Shown piece by piece: positions 19,093-27,485 of a stretch of DNA of 58,218 nt. Origin of the DNA: Bacteroidota bacterium (GTDB lineage Bacteria; Bacteroidota; Ignavibacteria; Ignavibacteriales; Melioribacteraceae); NCBI GenBank assembly GCA_021824635.1, contig JAKAKD010000035.1, positions 1-58,218 of the forward strand, given 5' to 3'. The position numbers were made by a program, and so were the translations under genes. The notes beneath the pieces were generated by a model. It was given only the letters and a program-made list of their open reading frames with translations. It made no database searches and had not been told where the DNA came from. Each line of letters begins with the position of its first letter. Within the stretch, counting starts at the first letter, position 1.

Positions 19093-19447
19093 TTGTACCT
19101 CCTATTAAAAATTGTTTGAGAGAGGGAAAACTGGATCAAATAGAGGGTGAAATTCTCTTTGGCAATATACAAAAATTGAAGATCAGAAGTAACCATTAAG
19201 AACAAGAGAATAAAAATGGTACTATCATTATTAAGAAGATGCCTCTGAGAAATTATTCTTGAGCACATGTCATTCCTACAAAAGCGGAAATCCAATGTAA
19301 TATGAAAAGATTTCCGTTTACACGAGAAAGACAACTTGAATATTTCTGATCTCTATTTAACTTATTTCGAAAAATCTCTAGTTGGAAAAAAAATTCAGAA
19401 AAAGATCTTTTTCTGAAATAGAAAATTCTTCCAATTACCGTTCTTTA
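19093..19447. other. Intergenic region without a supported gene
   Basis: Between two minus-strand genes. It holds the strong ribosome-binding site of the small orphan (19097-19104), the SDR terminator hairpin near 19382-19433, and otherwise AT-rich sequence. An 81-codon minus-strand frame across it has no ribosome-binding site and an unconvincing composition, and is not counted. Confidence 0.6.
19382..19433 (-). terminator. Long AT-rich hairpin downstream of the SDR gene
   Basis: A perfect 24-base palindrome with arm TTCAGAAAAAGA (19394-19417) is enclosed by TTGGAA...TTCCAA (19382-19387, 19428-19433). It starts about 15 bases past the SDR stop and is probably its terminator. Confidence 0.6.
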
Positions 19448-20227
19448 TTATTTTGATTCTTCCCTATATGATATAGTTGCAGATGCTTGTCTTGCTGCAA
19501 GAAGAGTAATTTCCGCAATATTAACATGCGGAGGACGTGTCGCACAAAATACAATGGCATCAGCTACATCATCACCGGTAAGCGGAGTTAAACCTTTGTA
19601 AACATTTTTAGCTTTCTCCTCGTCGCCGTAGAAGCGGACTTTACTAAAACCGGTTTCTACCAATCCTGCATCAATAGTGCTGACTAAAATATTTTTATCA
19701 ATTGTATCCATTCTTATAGAGCGTGTAATTGCATCTACGGCATGCTTAGAAGCACAGTAAACAGCTCCTTTAGGATAAGCTTCTCTACCGGCAATTGAAC
19801 CTATGTTTATTATGTGTCCGCCTTTCCTTTCAATCATACTATTAAGAATTACATATGTAACATTTAAGAGCCCTTTTACATTGGTATCTATTACTTCGTC
19901 CCAGCCGTCAGGATTATCTTCATAAAATTTATTAAGACCTCGGCCCAGACCAGCATTATTTATGAGAATATCTATTTTCTTAAATTCTTCTGGCAATGAC
20001 GCAACTGCTTTGGTCACATCTGCTCGTTTACTTATATCCAGACTAAAAGCATAAACCTTAACACCAAATTTCTGCCGGATATCGTCAGCTATTTCATTTA
20101 GTAAATTTAATCTTCGGGCACAGATAACAAGGTTAGCTCCCTGCTTAGCGAATGCATACGCTGATGATTTCCCGATTCCCGAAGTTGTGCCAGTAATGAA
20201 GACGGTTTTACCTTTTAATGATTCCAT
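19448..20227 (-). CDS. Short-chain dehydrogenase/reductase (YdfG-like)
   Basis: NAD(P)-dependent classical SDR. The Rossmann glycine motif is TGTTSGIGKS (residues 12-21), the structural NNAG lies near residue 90, and the catalytic Tyr-Lys pair is YCASK near residue 157 with the serine in NIGSIAG before it. The arginine in CARRLN after beta-2 favours NADP. At 259 residues it is a typical SDR and closest in look to the YdfG group, which acts on 3-hydroxy acids such as serine or 3-hydroxypropionate. The true substrate is not determinable here. Confidence 0.9.
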   Translation of the reverse strand: MESLKGKTVFITGTTSGIGKSSAYAFAKQGANLVICARRLNLLNEIADDIRQKFGVKVYAFSLDISKRADVTKAVASLPEEFKKIDILINNAGLGRGLNKFYEDNPDGWDEVIDTNVKGLLNVTYVILNSMIERKGGHIINIGSIAGREAYPKGAVYCASKHAVDAITRSIRMDTIDKNILVSTIDAGLVETGFSKVRFYGDEEKAKNVYKGLTPLTGDDVADAIVFCATRPPHVNIAEITLLAARQASATISYREESK

Positions 20228-20472
20228 CTACTCCTCAACATTTTTTTAATGATTTCCAGCACAAAGTTAACATAATTAGTATAAATTTTTACAGCGCAAT
20301 TATTAATAAGATTTTGTTTTAATAACACAAAACGGTGTTTAGCAATCGTTTATATCCAAAATTTGATAAAAGTTACCACAAGTCACATCTTTAAAATAAA
20401 ATCAAAATTGGACTGCTCTCTTTGGTTTATTTTCTTAAATTACAATTGAATAAAAATTACTTCAAAATTTTA

Positions 20473-21084
20473 ATGCATAAATCGCATCTCCAACAAGTAG
20501 AAGATTATGTCCTTTCAATTCTTACAGAAAGAACTCCTATTCAGAATAAATATCACAGTGTCGCTCATACTCGGGACGTAGTTAATTCCAGTATTGAAAT
20601 AGGAATTGGGGAAAAATTAACTCCCGATGAAATGGAAATGGTTCAAATTGCCGCATGGTTTCACGACATCGGTTATATAGAAAAATCCGAAGATCACGAA
20701 GAAATCAGTGCTATGTATGCCAGCAATTTTTTGTCCGAGGGGAATTATCCCTCAGATAGAATTGAGTCTATCATTGGCTGTATTCTTGCGACCAAGGTTC
20801 CTCAAAAGCCAAAGAACAAATTAGAAGAAATAATTTGTGATTCGGATCTCAATCACATTGGCAGAGAAATATTTTTTAAACGCAATGACATATTCAGACT
20901 TGAGTATGAGAATCATATCGGACGCAAGTTAACAGAATATGAGTGGATAACAAAGACGATTGATTTTGTGACGCGACACTGTTTCTTTACCGAATACGCA
21001 TTGAAAAATTTTTCGGAACAGAAAAAAGAAAACCTTAGAATTCTACAAGAGCAACTTGACCAAATAATTAATCAATCAAAATAA
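20473..21084 (+). CDS. HD-domain phosphohydrolase
   Basis: Metal-dependent phosphohydrolase of the HD superfamily. The metal ligands appear as YHSVAHTRDVV near residue 25, the HD pair in AAWFHDIGYIE near residue 70, and a later aspartate in CDSDLNHIG near residue 125. The length is about 203 residues from the ATG at 20473. An upstream TTG would add 17 hydrophobic-to-basic residues without a ribosome-binding site, so the ATG is preferred. The substrate is unknown; a nucleotide is the usual one. It is followed 39 bases later by a SixA-like phosphatase on the same strand. Confidence 0.82.
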   Translation: MHKSHLQQVEDYVLSILTERTPIQNKYHSVAHTRDVVNSSIEIGIGEKLTPDEMEMVQIAAWFHDIGYIEKSEDHEEISAMYASNFLSEGNYPSDRIESIIGCILATKVPQKPKNKLEEIICDSDLNHIGREIFFKRNDIFRLEYENHIGRKLTEYEWITKTIDFVTRHCFFTEYALKNFSEQKKENLRILQEQLDQIINQSK

Positions 21085-21123
21085 TTTTAATACCGCAAAC
21101 CCCCGCAGAAACAGCTAATTCTT

Positions 21124-21624
21124 ATGAAAACACTTTATCTAATACGCCATGCTAAATCAAGCTGGGATGACCGGGATCAAACCGACTTTGAACGCCCGTT
21201 AAATAAACGCGGTGAACACGATGCGCCTTTGATGGCGGACACTTTAAATAAGAAAAGAATTGAACCCAATTTAATTATCAGCAGTCCGGCGAATAGAGCA
21301 TTCTCAACTGCATTAATATTCGCCGAGAAATTAAACTACGATCTTAATTCCGTTAAGACTGATGATCGAATTTATGAAGCAGGTTTGAGAGAGTTGATCT
21401 CTATCGTCCGAGAAATTAACGACCAGTACAATACTGTAATTATCTTTGGACATAATCCGGGATTAACCTCTTTTACAAATTTATTAGGCGATAAATTTAT
21501 TCCCGAGATGCCGACTTGCTCTATAGTCGGCTTGGAACTTGATGTTGCTCAGTGGAATCTAGTTGAAAGACATTGCGGAAAAATATTTTTGTTTGAATAT
21601 CCGAAGAAACTGAAGATCAATTAA
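21124..21624 (+). CDS. SixA-like histidine phosphatase
   Basis: A small branch-2 histidine phosphatase with the phosphohistidine motif LIRHAKSSW at residues 6-14 and the second histidine in FGHNPGLTSF near residue 110. The 166-residue single-domain form matches SixA, which dephosphorylates phosphohistidine on Hpt or PTS proteins in E. coli. The target in this organism is unknown. It probably forms an operon with the HD protein upstream. Confidence 0.88.
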   Translation: MKTLYLIRHAKSSWDDRDQTDFERPLNKRGEHDAPLMADTLNKKRIEPNLIISSPANRAFSTALIFAEKLNYDLNSVKTDDRIYEAGLRELISIVREINDQYNTVIIFGHNPGLTSFTNLLGDKFIPEMPTCSIVGLELDVAQWNLVERHCGKIFLFEYPKKLKIN

Positions 21625-21635
21625 TAATTGTAAAG

Positions 21636-22193
21636 CTACTTAACCAGCTTTGAAATTGACTTAAACTCATCAGTCCCGCAAACATTAAGTAACTCAAACA
21701 ACACGGATTCAGTCAAAGTAATTTCAGCACCATTACTTTCCATACGACGAAGTGCAATCTCGTAATCAAATTTTCTGCGTGAAGAAACTGCATCTGCAGC
21801 AACATGAACTTGAAATTCCTCAGCAAGCAAATCCAATACTGTTTGCAAAACGCATACGTGCGACTCAATACCGCAAACAACAACCTGTTTAATTCTTTTT
21901 CTTTTTAAGTCTTGGAACAAATCACCGGCACCGCTGCAACTAAAAGTCATTTTTTGAATTGCTTCTGTATTCCCAAATGAGGATTTGATTTTAGATTCGG
22001 TTGGTCCAAGCCCTTTGGGATATTGTTCCGTATAATAAATTGGAACGGATAATATTTTTGATCCATTTATCAATTTCAGAGTATTTTCGACTACACGTTC
22101 ATATTCATGAATAACAGGAAGAATCCTTTCCTGAATATCAATTACAAGCAAAGCGGTGTTTTCTCTTTGAAGAATTCTAGGATGACGATTCAT
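21636..22193 (-). CDS. Isochorismatase-family cysteine hydrolase
   Basis: A 185-residue amidase-fold protein with the catalytic Asp in LLVIDIQERIL near residue 19, the Lys in IQKMTFSC near 82 and the nucleophile Cys in VCGIESHVCVLQ near 115, plus the family cis-peptide region. It resembles the YcaC-type subgroup, whose members hydrolyse amides of unknown identity. The short form is not fused to an aryl-carrier domain, so a role in siderophore synthesis is not indicated. It converges with the SixA gene with 11 bases between stops. Confidence 0.88.
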   Translation of the reverse strand: MNRHPRILQRENTALLVIDIQERILPVIHEYERVVENTLKLINGSKILSVPIYYTEQYPKGLGPTESKIKSSFGNTEAIQKMTFSCSGAGDLFQDLKRKRIKQVVVCGIESHVCVLQTVLDLLAEEFQVHVAADAVSSRRKFDYEIALRRMESNGAEITLTESVLFELLNVCGTDEFKSISKLVK

Positions 22194-22257
22194 GTTTTGT
22201 AATTGTTTATTGTTTGTTAAAAATTTTAATCCGCAATTCTAAATTCTCAATTCTCAA

Positions 22258-23094
22258 TTAATAAATCGGATTCATTCCGTATTTACCACAAGAATACATC
22301 ATCAGAATAGATGCAAGGTCAATAGCCGCACGCTTTTCATCATCTTCCGGAACAACCAGATCGTATACTTCAGCAATGACTTTCATATTTGCCAATATTT
22401 TTTTCAACTCAGAATAGGTTGGCTCGCCATGCCAGTTAGCAACGCGCTTAACTAAATTTTCTTCGTTACGGCGGAGAAACTCTGAAAATGTGATGATATT
22501 ATAACTCAACTTTGTACGCGGTTTACAAACGGTAATTAAATCGTTTGTGTATTGATCCCATTTTTTAGCAATGTCTTCATTTTTATCATACATCACTTCT
22601 TTAGCGTTATCTAACGTAAATTTTGCGCGCGTTTGAACTTTGAATTTTGGAATAAGAGCGTATCCGTCAAAACTTTTTATGCCGGTTCCCTTCTCTGTGT
22701 ATTTCCACCTTCTTGCAAGCTGAGCTGCTGTCTGTATAGAAACAACTTTATCCAGTTCGCTATCTATGACAACAAATTTTCCCTGCTGATAATTTACAAC
22801 TGTACACCAATGTTCCCAATTTTTTACACTTAAAATGCACGGGTGTCCTTTCTTTAGTTCGCCAATCAACATTCTGCGTGCATCATCGGGATTACTTGAT
22901 TGAAAATGTTTCAGTTTGCAGCTGAACCTTCTTGCCGCGCGGGAAAGACCAATTTCATCTGTACCGGACCACCAGGTGCTTCCTGCAATTGTTCCGATCT
23001 GATCTTCATCTTTAAAAATACCAAGCATTACAAGAGCGTACTTTAAAGCAAATGGTCCGCATTGATATTTGTTTGGTTGTGGATAGAAACTCAT
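22258..23094 (-). CDS. C39-like papain-fold peptidase
   Basis: Residues 1-155 resemble peptidase C39-like domains: the catalytic Cys is C12 in YQCGPFALKYAL, the His is H95 in NWEHWCTVV and the Asp is D111 in VIDSELD. The glutamine of the oxyanion hole is Q11. No signal peptide, transporter or GG-leader domain is attached, so it is probably cytoplasmic. The C-terminal 120 residues are helical and unrecognised. It is divergently transcribed from an ATP-grasp ligase with about 100 bases between starts, suggesting shared control and a common peptide-like substrate, which is an inference. Confidence 0.75.
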   Translation of the reverse strand: MSFYPQPNKYQCGPFALKYALVMLGIFKDEDQIGTIAGSTWWSGTDEIGLSRAARRFSCKLKHFQSSNPDDARRMLIGELKKGHPCILSVKNWEHWCTVVNYQQGKFVVIDSELDKVVSIQTAAQLARRWKYTEKGTGIKSFDGYALIPKFKVQTRAKFTLDNAKEVMYDKNEDIAKKWDQYTNDLITVCKPRTKLSYNIITFSEFLRRNEENLVKRVANWHGEPTYSELKKILANMKVIAEVYDLVVPEDDEKRAAIDLASILMMYSCGKYGMNPIY

Positions 23095-23194
23095 TAGTTG
23101 AAATATTCATCCTTCTTGTTCGGAGACAAAAATAACAAAACTTTTGATATGCAAAACAAAATTGTCTAAATTTCTAAAAAAAAATAAGAGTAAA

Positions 23195-24247
23195 ATGAAA
23201 GTAGCTATTGTTTACAACGAAGTTAACCCCGATTTATACCAAAAGACGAAAGGCAAAGCCAAAGATTTGGACTTTAAGCCCGTTTTTGCACTGGAAAGTT
23301 TGAATCCCATCTCCGAATATGAAGATATGGCTAAATCCTTGCAAAAAGTGGGTTATGACGCTTATACGCTGAATATTATGGATAGTCTTCAAATCCTTAC
23401 TAAAGATTTGGAGAAGAACAAACCGGATGTCGTTTTCAATTTGGTTGAAATATTCAAGGATCAGCCGCGACTCGAGATGAGTTTTACCGGAATCTTAGAA
23501 CTACTAAATGTAACGTACACCGGGGCTCCGCCGATGGCACTTGGTACATGTCAGAATAAAACTTTAACAAAAAGAATTCTTGGTACTCTGGGAATACGCA
23601 CGCCACGTTATAAAATAATTAAGGATATGGATCGGTCATTCCGGCTTGGTCTGCGATATCCTCTAATTGTAAAACCTGCTTGGGAAGATGCAAGTGTCGG
23701 TATTGATAATGATTCAATTGTAAATAATGTTGACGCACTGAAAAAAAGAACTGAGTATGTTTTTAATTCTTTCAAACAGCCTGCTTTAGTTGAAGAATTT
23801 ATTGTCGGCAGAGAATTAAACGTTTCCGTCTTCGGCGATAAAAATCCTACTGTATTACCAATAAGTGAAATTGATTTTTCCCGTATGCCTGAAAATTTAC
23901 ATCCCATTGTAAGTTTTCAAGCAAAGTGGGATCCTATGCATGAAGCATACCATAAAACAATTCCTATTTGCCCCGCAATTCTGCCGGACGAAATAAGAGA
24001 AGAAGCCGAAAGAATGGCATTACAGTGTGTACAAGCTGTTGGAACACGCGATTACTCCCGTGTTGATATGCGACTTTCGAAAGAAGATAATAAACTTTAT
24101 GTGCTGGAAGTGAACCCCAATCCGGATTTAACAGAAGGCGCCGGATTCATGCGCTCTGCTAAACATGCCGGTTATTCTTACAAAAAAACTTTAAAGATGA
24201 TTGTGGATTTTGCGTATGAAAGAAAGCAATCAGCAATTAGCCGTTAG
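23195..24247 (+). CDS. ATP-grasp ligase, D-Ala-D-Ala ligase-like
   Basis: An ATP-grasp enzyme of the Ddl superfamily forming an amide between an acyl-phosphate and an amine. Ddl-like N-terminal segments MKVAIVYNE and DVVFNLVE, the ATP-binding segment YPLIVKPAWEDASVGI and the C-terminal metal-binding EVNPNPDL are visible. At about 350 residues it is Ddl-sized, but the N-terminal HGxxGEDG motif of true Ddl is absent and LTYTGAPP-like LNVTYTGAPP is retained, so a different amino-acid or peptide ligase is more likely. The start is set at ATG 23195; an upstream in-frame start at 23144 adds a lysine-rich stretch lacking family similarity. Confidence 0.82.
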   Translation: MKVAIVYNEVNPDLYQKTKGKAKDLDFKPVFALESLNPISEYEDMAKSLQKVGYDAYTLNIMDSLQILTKDLEKNKPDVVFNLVEIFKDQPRLEMSFTGILELLNVTYTGAPPMALGTCQNKTLTKRILGTLGIRTPRYKIIKDMDRSFRLGLRYPLIVKPAWEDASVGIDNDSIVNNVDALKKRTEYVFNSFKQPALVEEFIVGRELNVSVFGDKNPTVLPISEIDFSRMPENLHPIVSFQAKWDPMHEAYHKTIPICPAILPDEIREEAERMALQCVQAVGTRDYSRVDMRLSKEDNKLYVLEVNPNPDLTEGAGFMRSAKHAGYSYKKTLKMIVDFAYERKQSAISR

Positions 24248-24277
24248 TTTATAGCAAACTATTAAACGTTTGTTGTT

Positions 24278-24811
24278 TTATGAATCAATTCCCTTGCGTG
24301 ATATAATTCCTTTTTGATAATAATGTTTTATCTCGTGCATTTCAGTTACCAGATCCGCACGGTCAATCAGAACTTGCGGACAATATCTTCCTGTTAGAAT
24401 CAGTTCAACATTTTCCGGTTTTGCATCTAACATTGGCAAAACGTCTTTCACAGTGAACAGACCGAAATAAATAGCAACACAGATTTCATCTAGGATTATC
24501 AGGCTATAATAACCACTCAACATTTTTTGTTTTGCAATTTCGAGAGCAAGTTTGGCTTTATCAATCTCTTCTTGAGGCGGTGATTCTTTTCTAAAAACAT
24601 AATCATCCTTTCCGACTTTTTCGATTGTTATCCACTCACTTAATATCTTCAGACTATTCGATTCGTTATAAGGGAAATCTTTCATGAACTGAATGATATA
24701 AGATTTTAGTCCCGCGCCCGCAGCCCGTACCGCTTGACCGATTGCCGCGGTCGTTTTTCCTTTACCGTTTCCGGTATAAATCTGAATAAATCCCCGTTCA
24801 AGTTTTTTCAT
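24278..24811 (-). CDS. cobO: Cob(I)yrinic acid a,c-diamide adenosyltransferase
   Basis: Transfers the adenosyl group of ATP to the cobalt of corrinoids, giving adenosylcobalamin forms. The P-loop GNGKGKTTAAIG lies at residues 14-25, a CobA/CobO-family LDEICVAIYFG near residue 107 carries the acidic Walker-B region, and LTGRYCPQVLID follows near 137. At 177 residues it matches the BtuR/CobO family. With no other cobalamin genes nearby it may serve corrinoid salvage. Its start overlaps the stop of the DUF1289 gene by four bases (ATGA), a coupled pair. Confidence 0.93.
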   Translation of the reverse strand: MKKLERGFIQIYTGNGKGKTTAAIGQAVRAAGAGLKSYIIQFMKDFPYNESNSLKILSEWITIEKVGKDDYVFRKESPPQEEIDKAKLALEIAKQKMLSGYYSLIILDEICVAIYFGLFTVKDVLPMLDAKPENVELILTGRYCPQVLIDRADLVTEMHEIKHYYQKGIISRKGIDS

Positions 24812-25011
24812 AGCAGTGAATGTTTATTTTTTCTTGATGATGATTTTCTGATTTCAGCTTGCTGCAGAATCTGATTTTTTTCTTCAACTGAGAAATGGGT
24901 CCACTGAATTATCTCTTCTATTGTGCGGAAACATCCTTTACAATAATTTGTTACCGGATCCATAATGCATTTATTGTTGCAAGGTGATATTTGATTTTGG
25001 CCGGAGTGCAT
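24808..25011 (-). CDS. DUF1289 zinc-binding small protein
   Basis: A 67-residue protein with four cysteines spaced CNNKC...CKGC (C11, C15, C24, C27), the DUF1289 pattern, followed by the family's helical TIEEIIQWTHFS segment and a basic tail. It probably binds one metal ion. The function of the family is unknown. It is the first gene of a two-gene unit with cobO, overlapping by four bases, a hint of a role linked to corrinoid or metal handling that is only inference. Confidence 0.85.
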   Translation of the reverse strand: MHSGQNQISPCNNKCIMDPVTNYCKGCFRTIEEIIQWTHFSVEEKNQILQQAEIRKSSSRKNKHSLL

Positions 25012-25100
25012 ACATTCCCTTTCTTTTTCTTTCTTTTTTTGAGTTTCTCCTCGTCTCTTAACTATAAATTAGCCAATAAAAGTTTCAAATGAAGATAAAA

Positions 25101-25128
25101 AAAGGCCGAATAAAATCCGACCCTTTTT
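25101..25128 (-). terminator. Terminator of the first S46 peptidase gene
   Basis: A GC-containing stem GGTCGGAT/ATTCGGCC (minus strand, with two G-T pairs) is followed by a run of T, about 35 bases past the peptidase stop. Confidence 0.75.
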
Positions 25129-25160
25129 ATATAATAACTTCTGATTCTCAAATCTTTCTT

Positions 25161-27341
25161 TTACTTCATCTTTCCATCTTTTAATTCATCTGCAAGACGG
25201 TCAAATTTATAAACGTTCTTTATTGCTTCATACATACCTTTGGAATCAACACCGACTGTTCTGTTATATGATGGTAAATAGATGAAATTACCTTGAAGAC
25301 TTTCGATGTTGCCGTCGAAAGCAAGACCAATAACTTCTGCGTTCTTATTTATAACCGCGCTTCCGGAGTTTCCGCCAACTATATCGTTTGTTGCAATAAA
25401 ATCAACGGGGGTTTTCAAATCTAAATCCTTTGGAATATTCTTCCATCTTTCAGGAAGATTGAAAGGATATTTTCCTTCGAAGCCGTAAAATCTATCATAC
25501 AATCCAAAAAATGTGGTTTTGATTGGCGCAATTGTTCCGTTGTATTCATTTCCTTTCAAAACGCCGTCGCTCAATCTTAAAGTTCTGTTTGCATCCGGTG
25601 TAACCGATGTTCCGTAAGTTTTGTAGAGAATTTGTCCCAACAAACCGAACGCGATATTTTCTGTATCCATAATTTCTCTTTGCTGAGCTCTCAATGGTTC
25701 AATCTTATCATAAACTTTTGCGTAGTATTGAACAAAAGGATAGTTTAACGATAAGATTTCTTCCGGTGTTTTTTTGAAAAGTTCTTGAACAGCCGCTTTG
25801 CTGGTGAAAAGCGATTTAGCAATCAATTCTTTGGCTGCATCTTTACCGGCTTTTGCTTGATAAAATCTTGTAACATTTGCATCGTTCTTGCCAAGGTTCA
25901 TTGTAATAAAATCAAGGTCAATCTCTAATTTTGCTTCTTCTAACAAATTATCAAAATTATCAGGATATAAATTATCATTGAATCCAGGCGTCATAGCGCC
26001 GCCCCTTCTTCCGCCGCCAAAACGTGCCGCTCTTTGATTTTGTTCTTCTGCTAATTCTTTCTTTTTCTCTTCGGGCAACATTTGATATTTAACATAAGCA
26101 ACCAATTCATTAGCAATCATCATATAGCGTGATGAATACTGTCTGTTTGGCGAAAAGGCAGCTAACTGTGGTTCTACTTTTCTCAATTCTTCGCGTGTAG
26201 TTTCAATTGTCTTCCAAACATGTCCATATTGTTTGTTTAATTCCGGATTACTGAAAACTACCTTTTGAAGTTTCTTCTCGAAATCTTTTTTACGCGCGAT
26301 CAAGTATGGATCATTTAGAGCTTTGTATGTGTTAACAGTATTTTTCCAACCGTTACTAAATGCAAGGCGCATTGCTTCATAAGCCGCGGCGTTTTTTGGA
26401 TTAACCGATTTTAGTTGATCGAGACGATTGTAAACATTATCGGATTCGAAAGCACTGTTACGGTATGTAATATCTCTTAAGTATTCAAGTTGAGCAACAG
26501 TTCTTAATCTGTTTGTAGAGCCCGGATTACCTACAGTAAAAACAAGTTCTCCGTCAGATGCGCCGTTTGCGCTCCATTTGAAATAATGCTCTGATTTAAT
26601 CGGTTTGTCGTCGTCGCCATAAATTCTTAAGAATGTGTAGTCGAGATCGTAACGTGGATATGTAAAATTATCCGGGTCGCCGCCGTAAGATGCAATTTGT
26701 TCTTCCGGTTGAAAGACTAAACGAATATCGGTATAAGTTTTGAAACCTTGGACAAAGAATAAACTTCCGTTGTAGTATGAAACGACATCGCATTTAAGTT
26801 TAGTTTCTTTTTCATATTGATCTTTTAATTCTTTCATCTTTGCGTCGCGGAGAGCAATTTTTTCCTTTTCATCTTTTCCATTTTCTAACGCAGCCAAAAC
26901 TTCTTTTGTAACATCTTTGAGCATAACTAATTGTTCTGCGGTATAATTTGGTACCTTTCTTTCATCGGCTAAAGTTGGGGCAAAGAAAGCTGTGCTGGCA
27001 AGATCTTCTCCCTCTTTTTGAACTTGTCTTCTTGTTCCTCGCGAACAATGGTTGTTCGTCATTATAAGTCCGTCTTCTGAAACAAACGAAGCTGTGCATC
27101 CGGGAATTCTCAGCGCTGATAAACGAACATTATCAAACCATTCTTGTGTTGCTTTGAATCCGTATGTTTTTTCTAAATAATCGAATGGGGGAAATTCAAA
27201 AGTCCACATCTTTCCGGTATCAAGTTTTTGCGATTTGACCGTATCCTGATTGATAGTCTGAGCATTAAATTGAAACGCAAAAACAACAATCAATAAGAGA
27301 GATAATGTTAAATATCTCTTAACATCTAAAAAGTTTTTCAT
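25161..27341 (-). CDS. S46 dipeptidyl-peptidase (DPP7-like), first paralogue
   Basis: Periplasmic serine exopeptidase that removes dipeptides from the N-terminus of oligopeptides. A signal peptide ends at FNAQ near residue 28. The chymotrypsin-like halves carry the catalytic His in TNNHCSRG near residue 97 and the Ser in GGNSGSAV near 658. The residue 18 after that serine, known in this family to set P1 preference, is Gly (FDGN), as in DPP7 with aliphatic or aromatic P1, and not Arg as in DPP11. At about 726 residues the length fits. The start is set to ATG 27341 by AGGTGG upstream; the 15 extra codons before it look untranslated. Confidence 0.93.
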   Translation of the reverse strand: MKNFLDVKRYLTLSLLLIVVFAFQFNAQTINQDTVKSQKLDTGKMWTFEFPPFDYLEKTYGFKATQEWFDNVRLSALRIPGCTASFVSEDGLIMTNNHCSRGTRRQVQKEGEDLASTAFFAPTLADERKVPNYTAEQLVMLKDVTKEVLAALENGKDEKEKIALRDAKMKELKDQYEKETKLKCDVVSYYNGSLFFVQGFKTYTDIRLVFQPEEQIASYGGDPDNFTYPRYDLDYTFLRIYGDDDKPIKSEHYFKWSANGASDGELVFTVGNPGSTNRLRTVAQLEYLRDITYRNSAFESDNVYNRLDQLKSVNPKNAAAYEAMRLAFSNGWKNTVNTYKALNDPYLIARKKDFEKKLQKVVFSNPELNKQYGHVWKTIETTREELRKVEPQLAAFSPNRQYSSRYMMIANELVAYVKYQMLPEEKKKELAEEQNQRAARFGGGRRGGAMTPGFNDNLYPDNFDNLLEEAKLEIDLDFITMNLGKNDANVTRFYQAKAGKDAAKELIAKSLFTSKAAVQELFKKTPEEILSLNYPFVQYYAKVYDKIEPLRAQQREIMDTENIAFGLLGQILYKTYGTSVTPDANRTLRLSDGVLKGNEYNGTIAPIKTTFFGLYDRFYGFEGKYPFNLPERWKNIPKDLDLKTPVDFIATNDIVGGNSGSAVINKNAEVIGLAFDGNIESLQGNFIYLPSYNRTVGVDSKGMYEAIKNVYKFDRLADELKDGKMK

Positions 27342-27384
27342 AAACCACCTGTATGTTAATTGTTGAATAACTATAAAGCTGTCC

Positions 27385-27416
27385 AAAAAATAAGATAGCA
27401 GTTGTTGCCAACCAAT
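27385..27416 (-). promoter_or_regulatory. Promoter of the first S46 gene (TTG-N20-TATTTTTTG)
   Basis: On the minus strand a TTG is followed after 20 bases by TATTTTTTG, close to the Bacteroidota -33/-7 consensus. The same arrangement with the same spacing precedes the paralogue at 29661-29691. Confidence 0.5.
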
Positions 27417-27454
27417 TAACTTGTAGGAGTGAATTGTTAAATTTTGTTAAAAAA

Positions 27455-27476
27455 AAGCCCTCTTAATTGAGGGCTT
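27455..27476 (-). terminator. Terminator of the second S46 peptidase gene
   Basis: The minus-strand hairpin AAGCCCTC/GAGGGCTT is followed by eight or more T, starting about 10 bases after the stop at 27486. It is a textbook intrinsic terminator. Confidence 0.88.
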
Positions 27477-27485
27477 CAATAAAAA

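Noticed and set aside
19089-19334. 81-codon minus-strand frame in the 355-base gap
   Set aside because: Overlaps the ribosome-binding site of the small orphan and has no initiation signal of its own.
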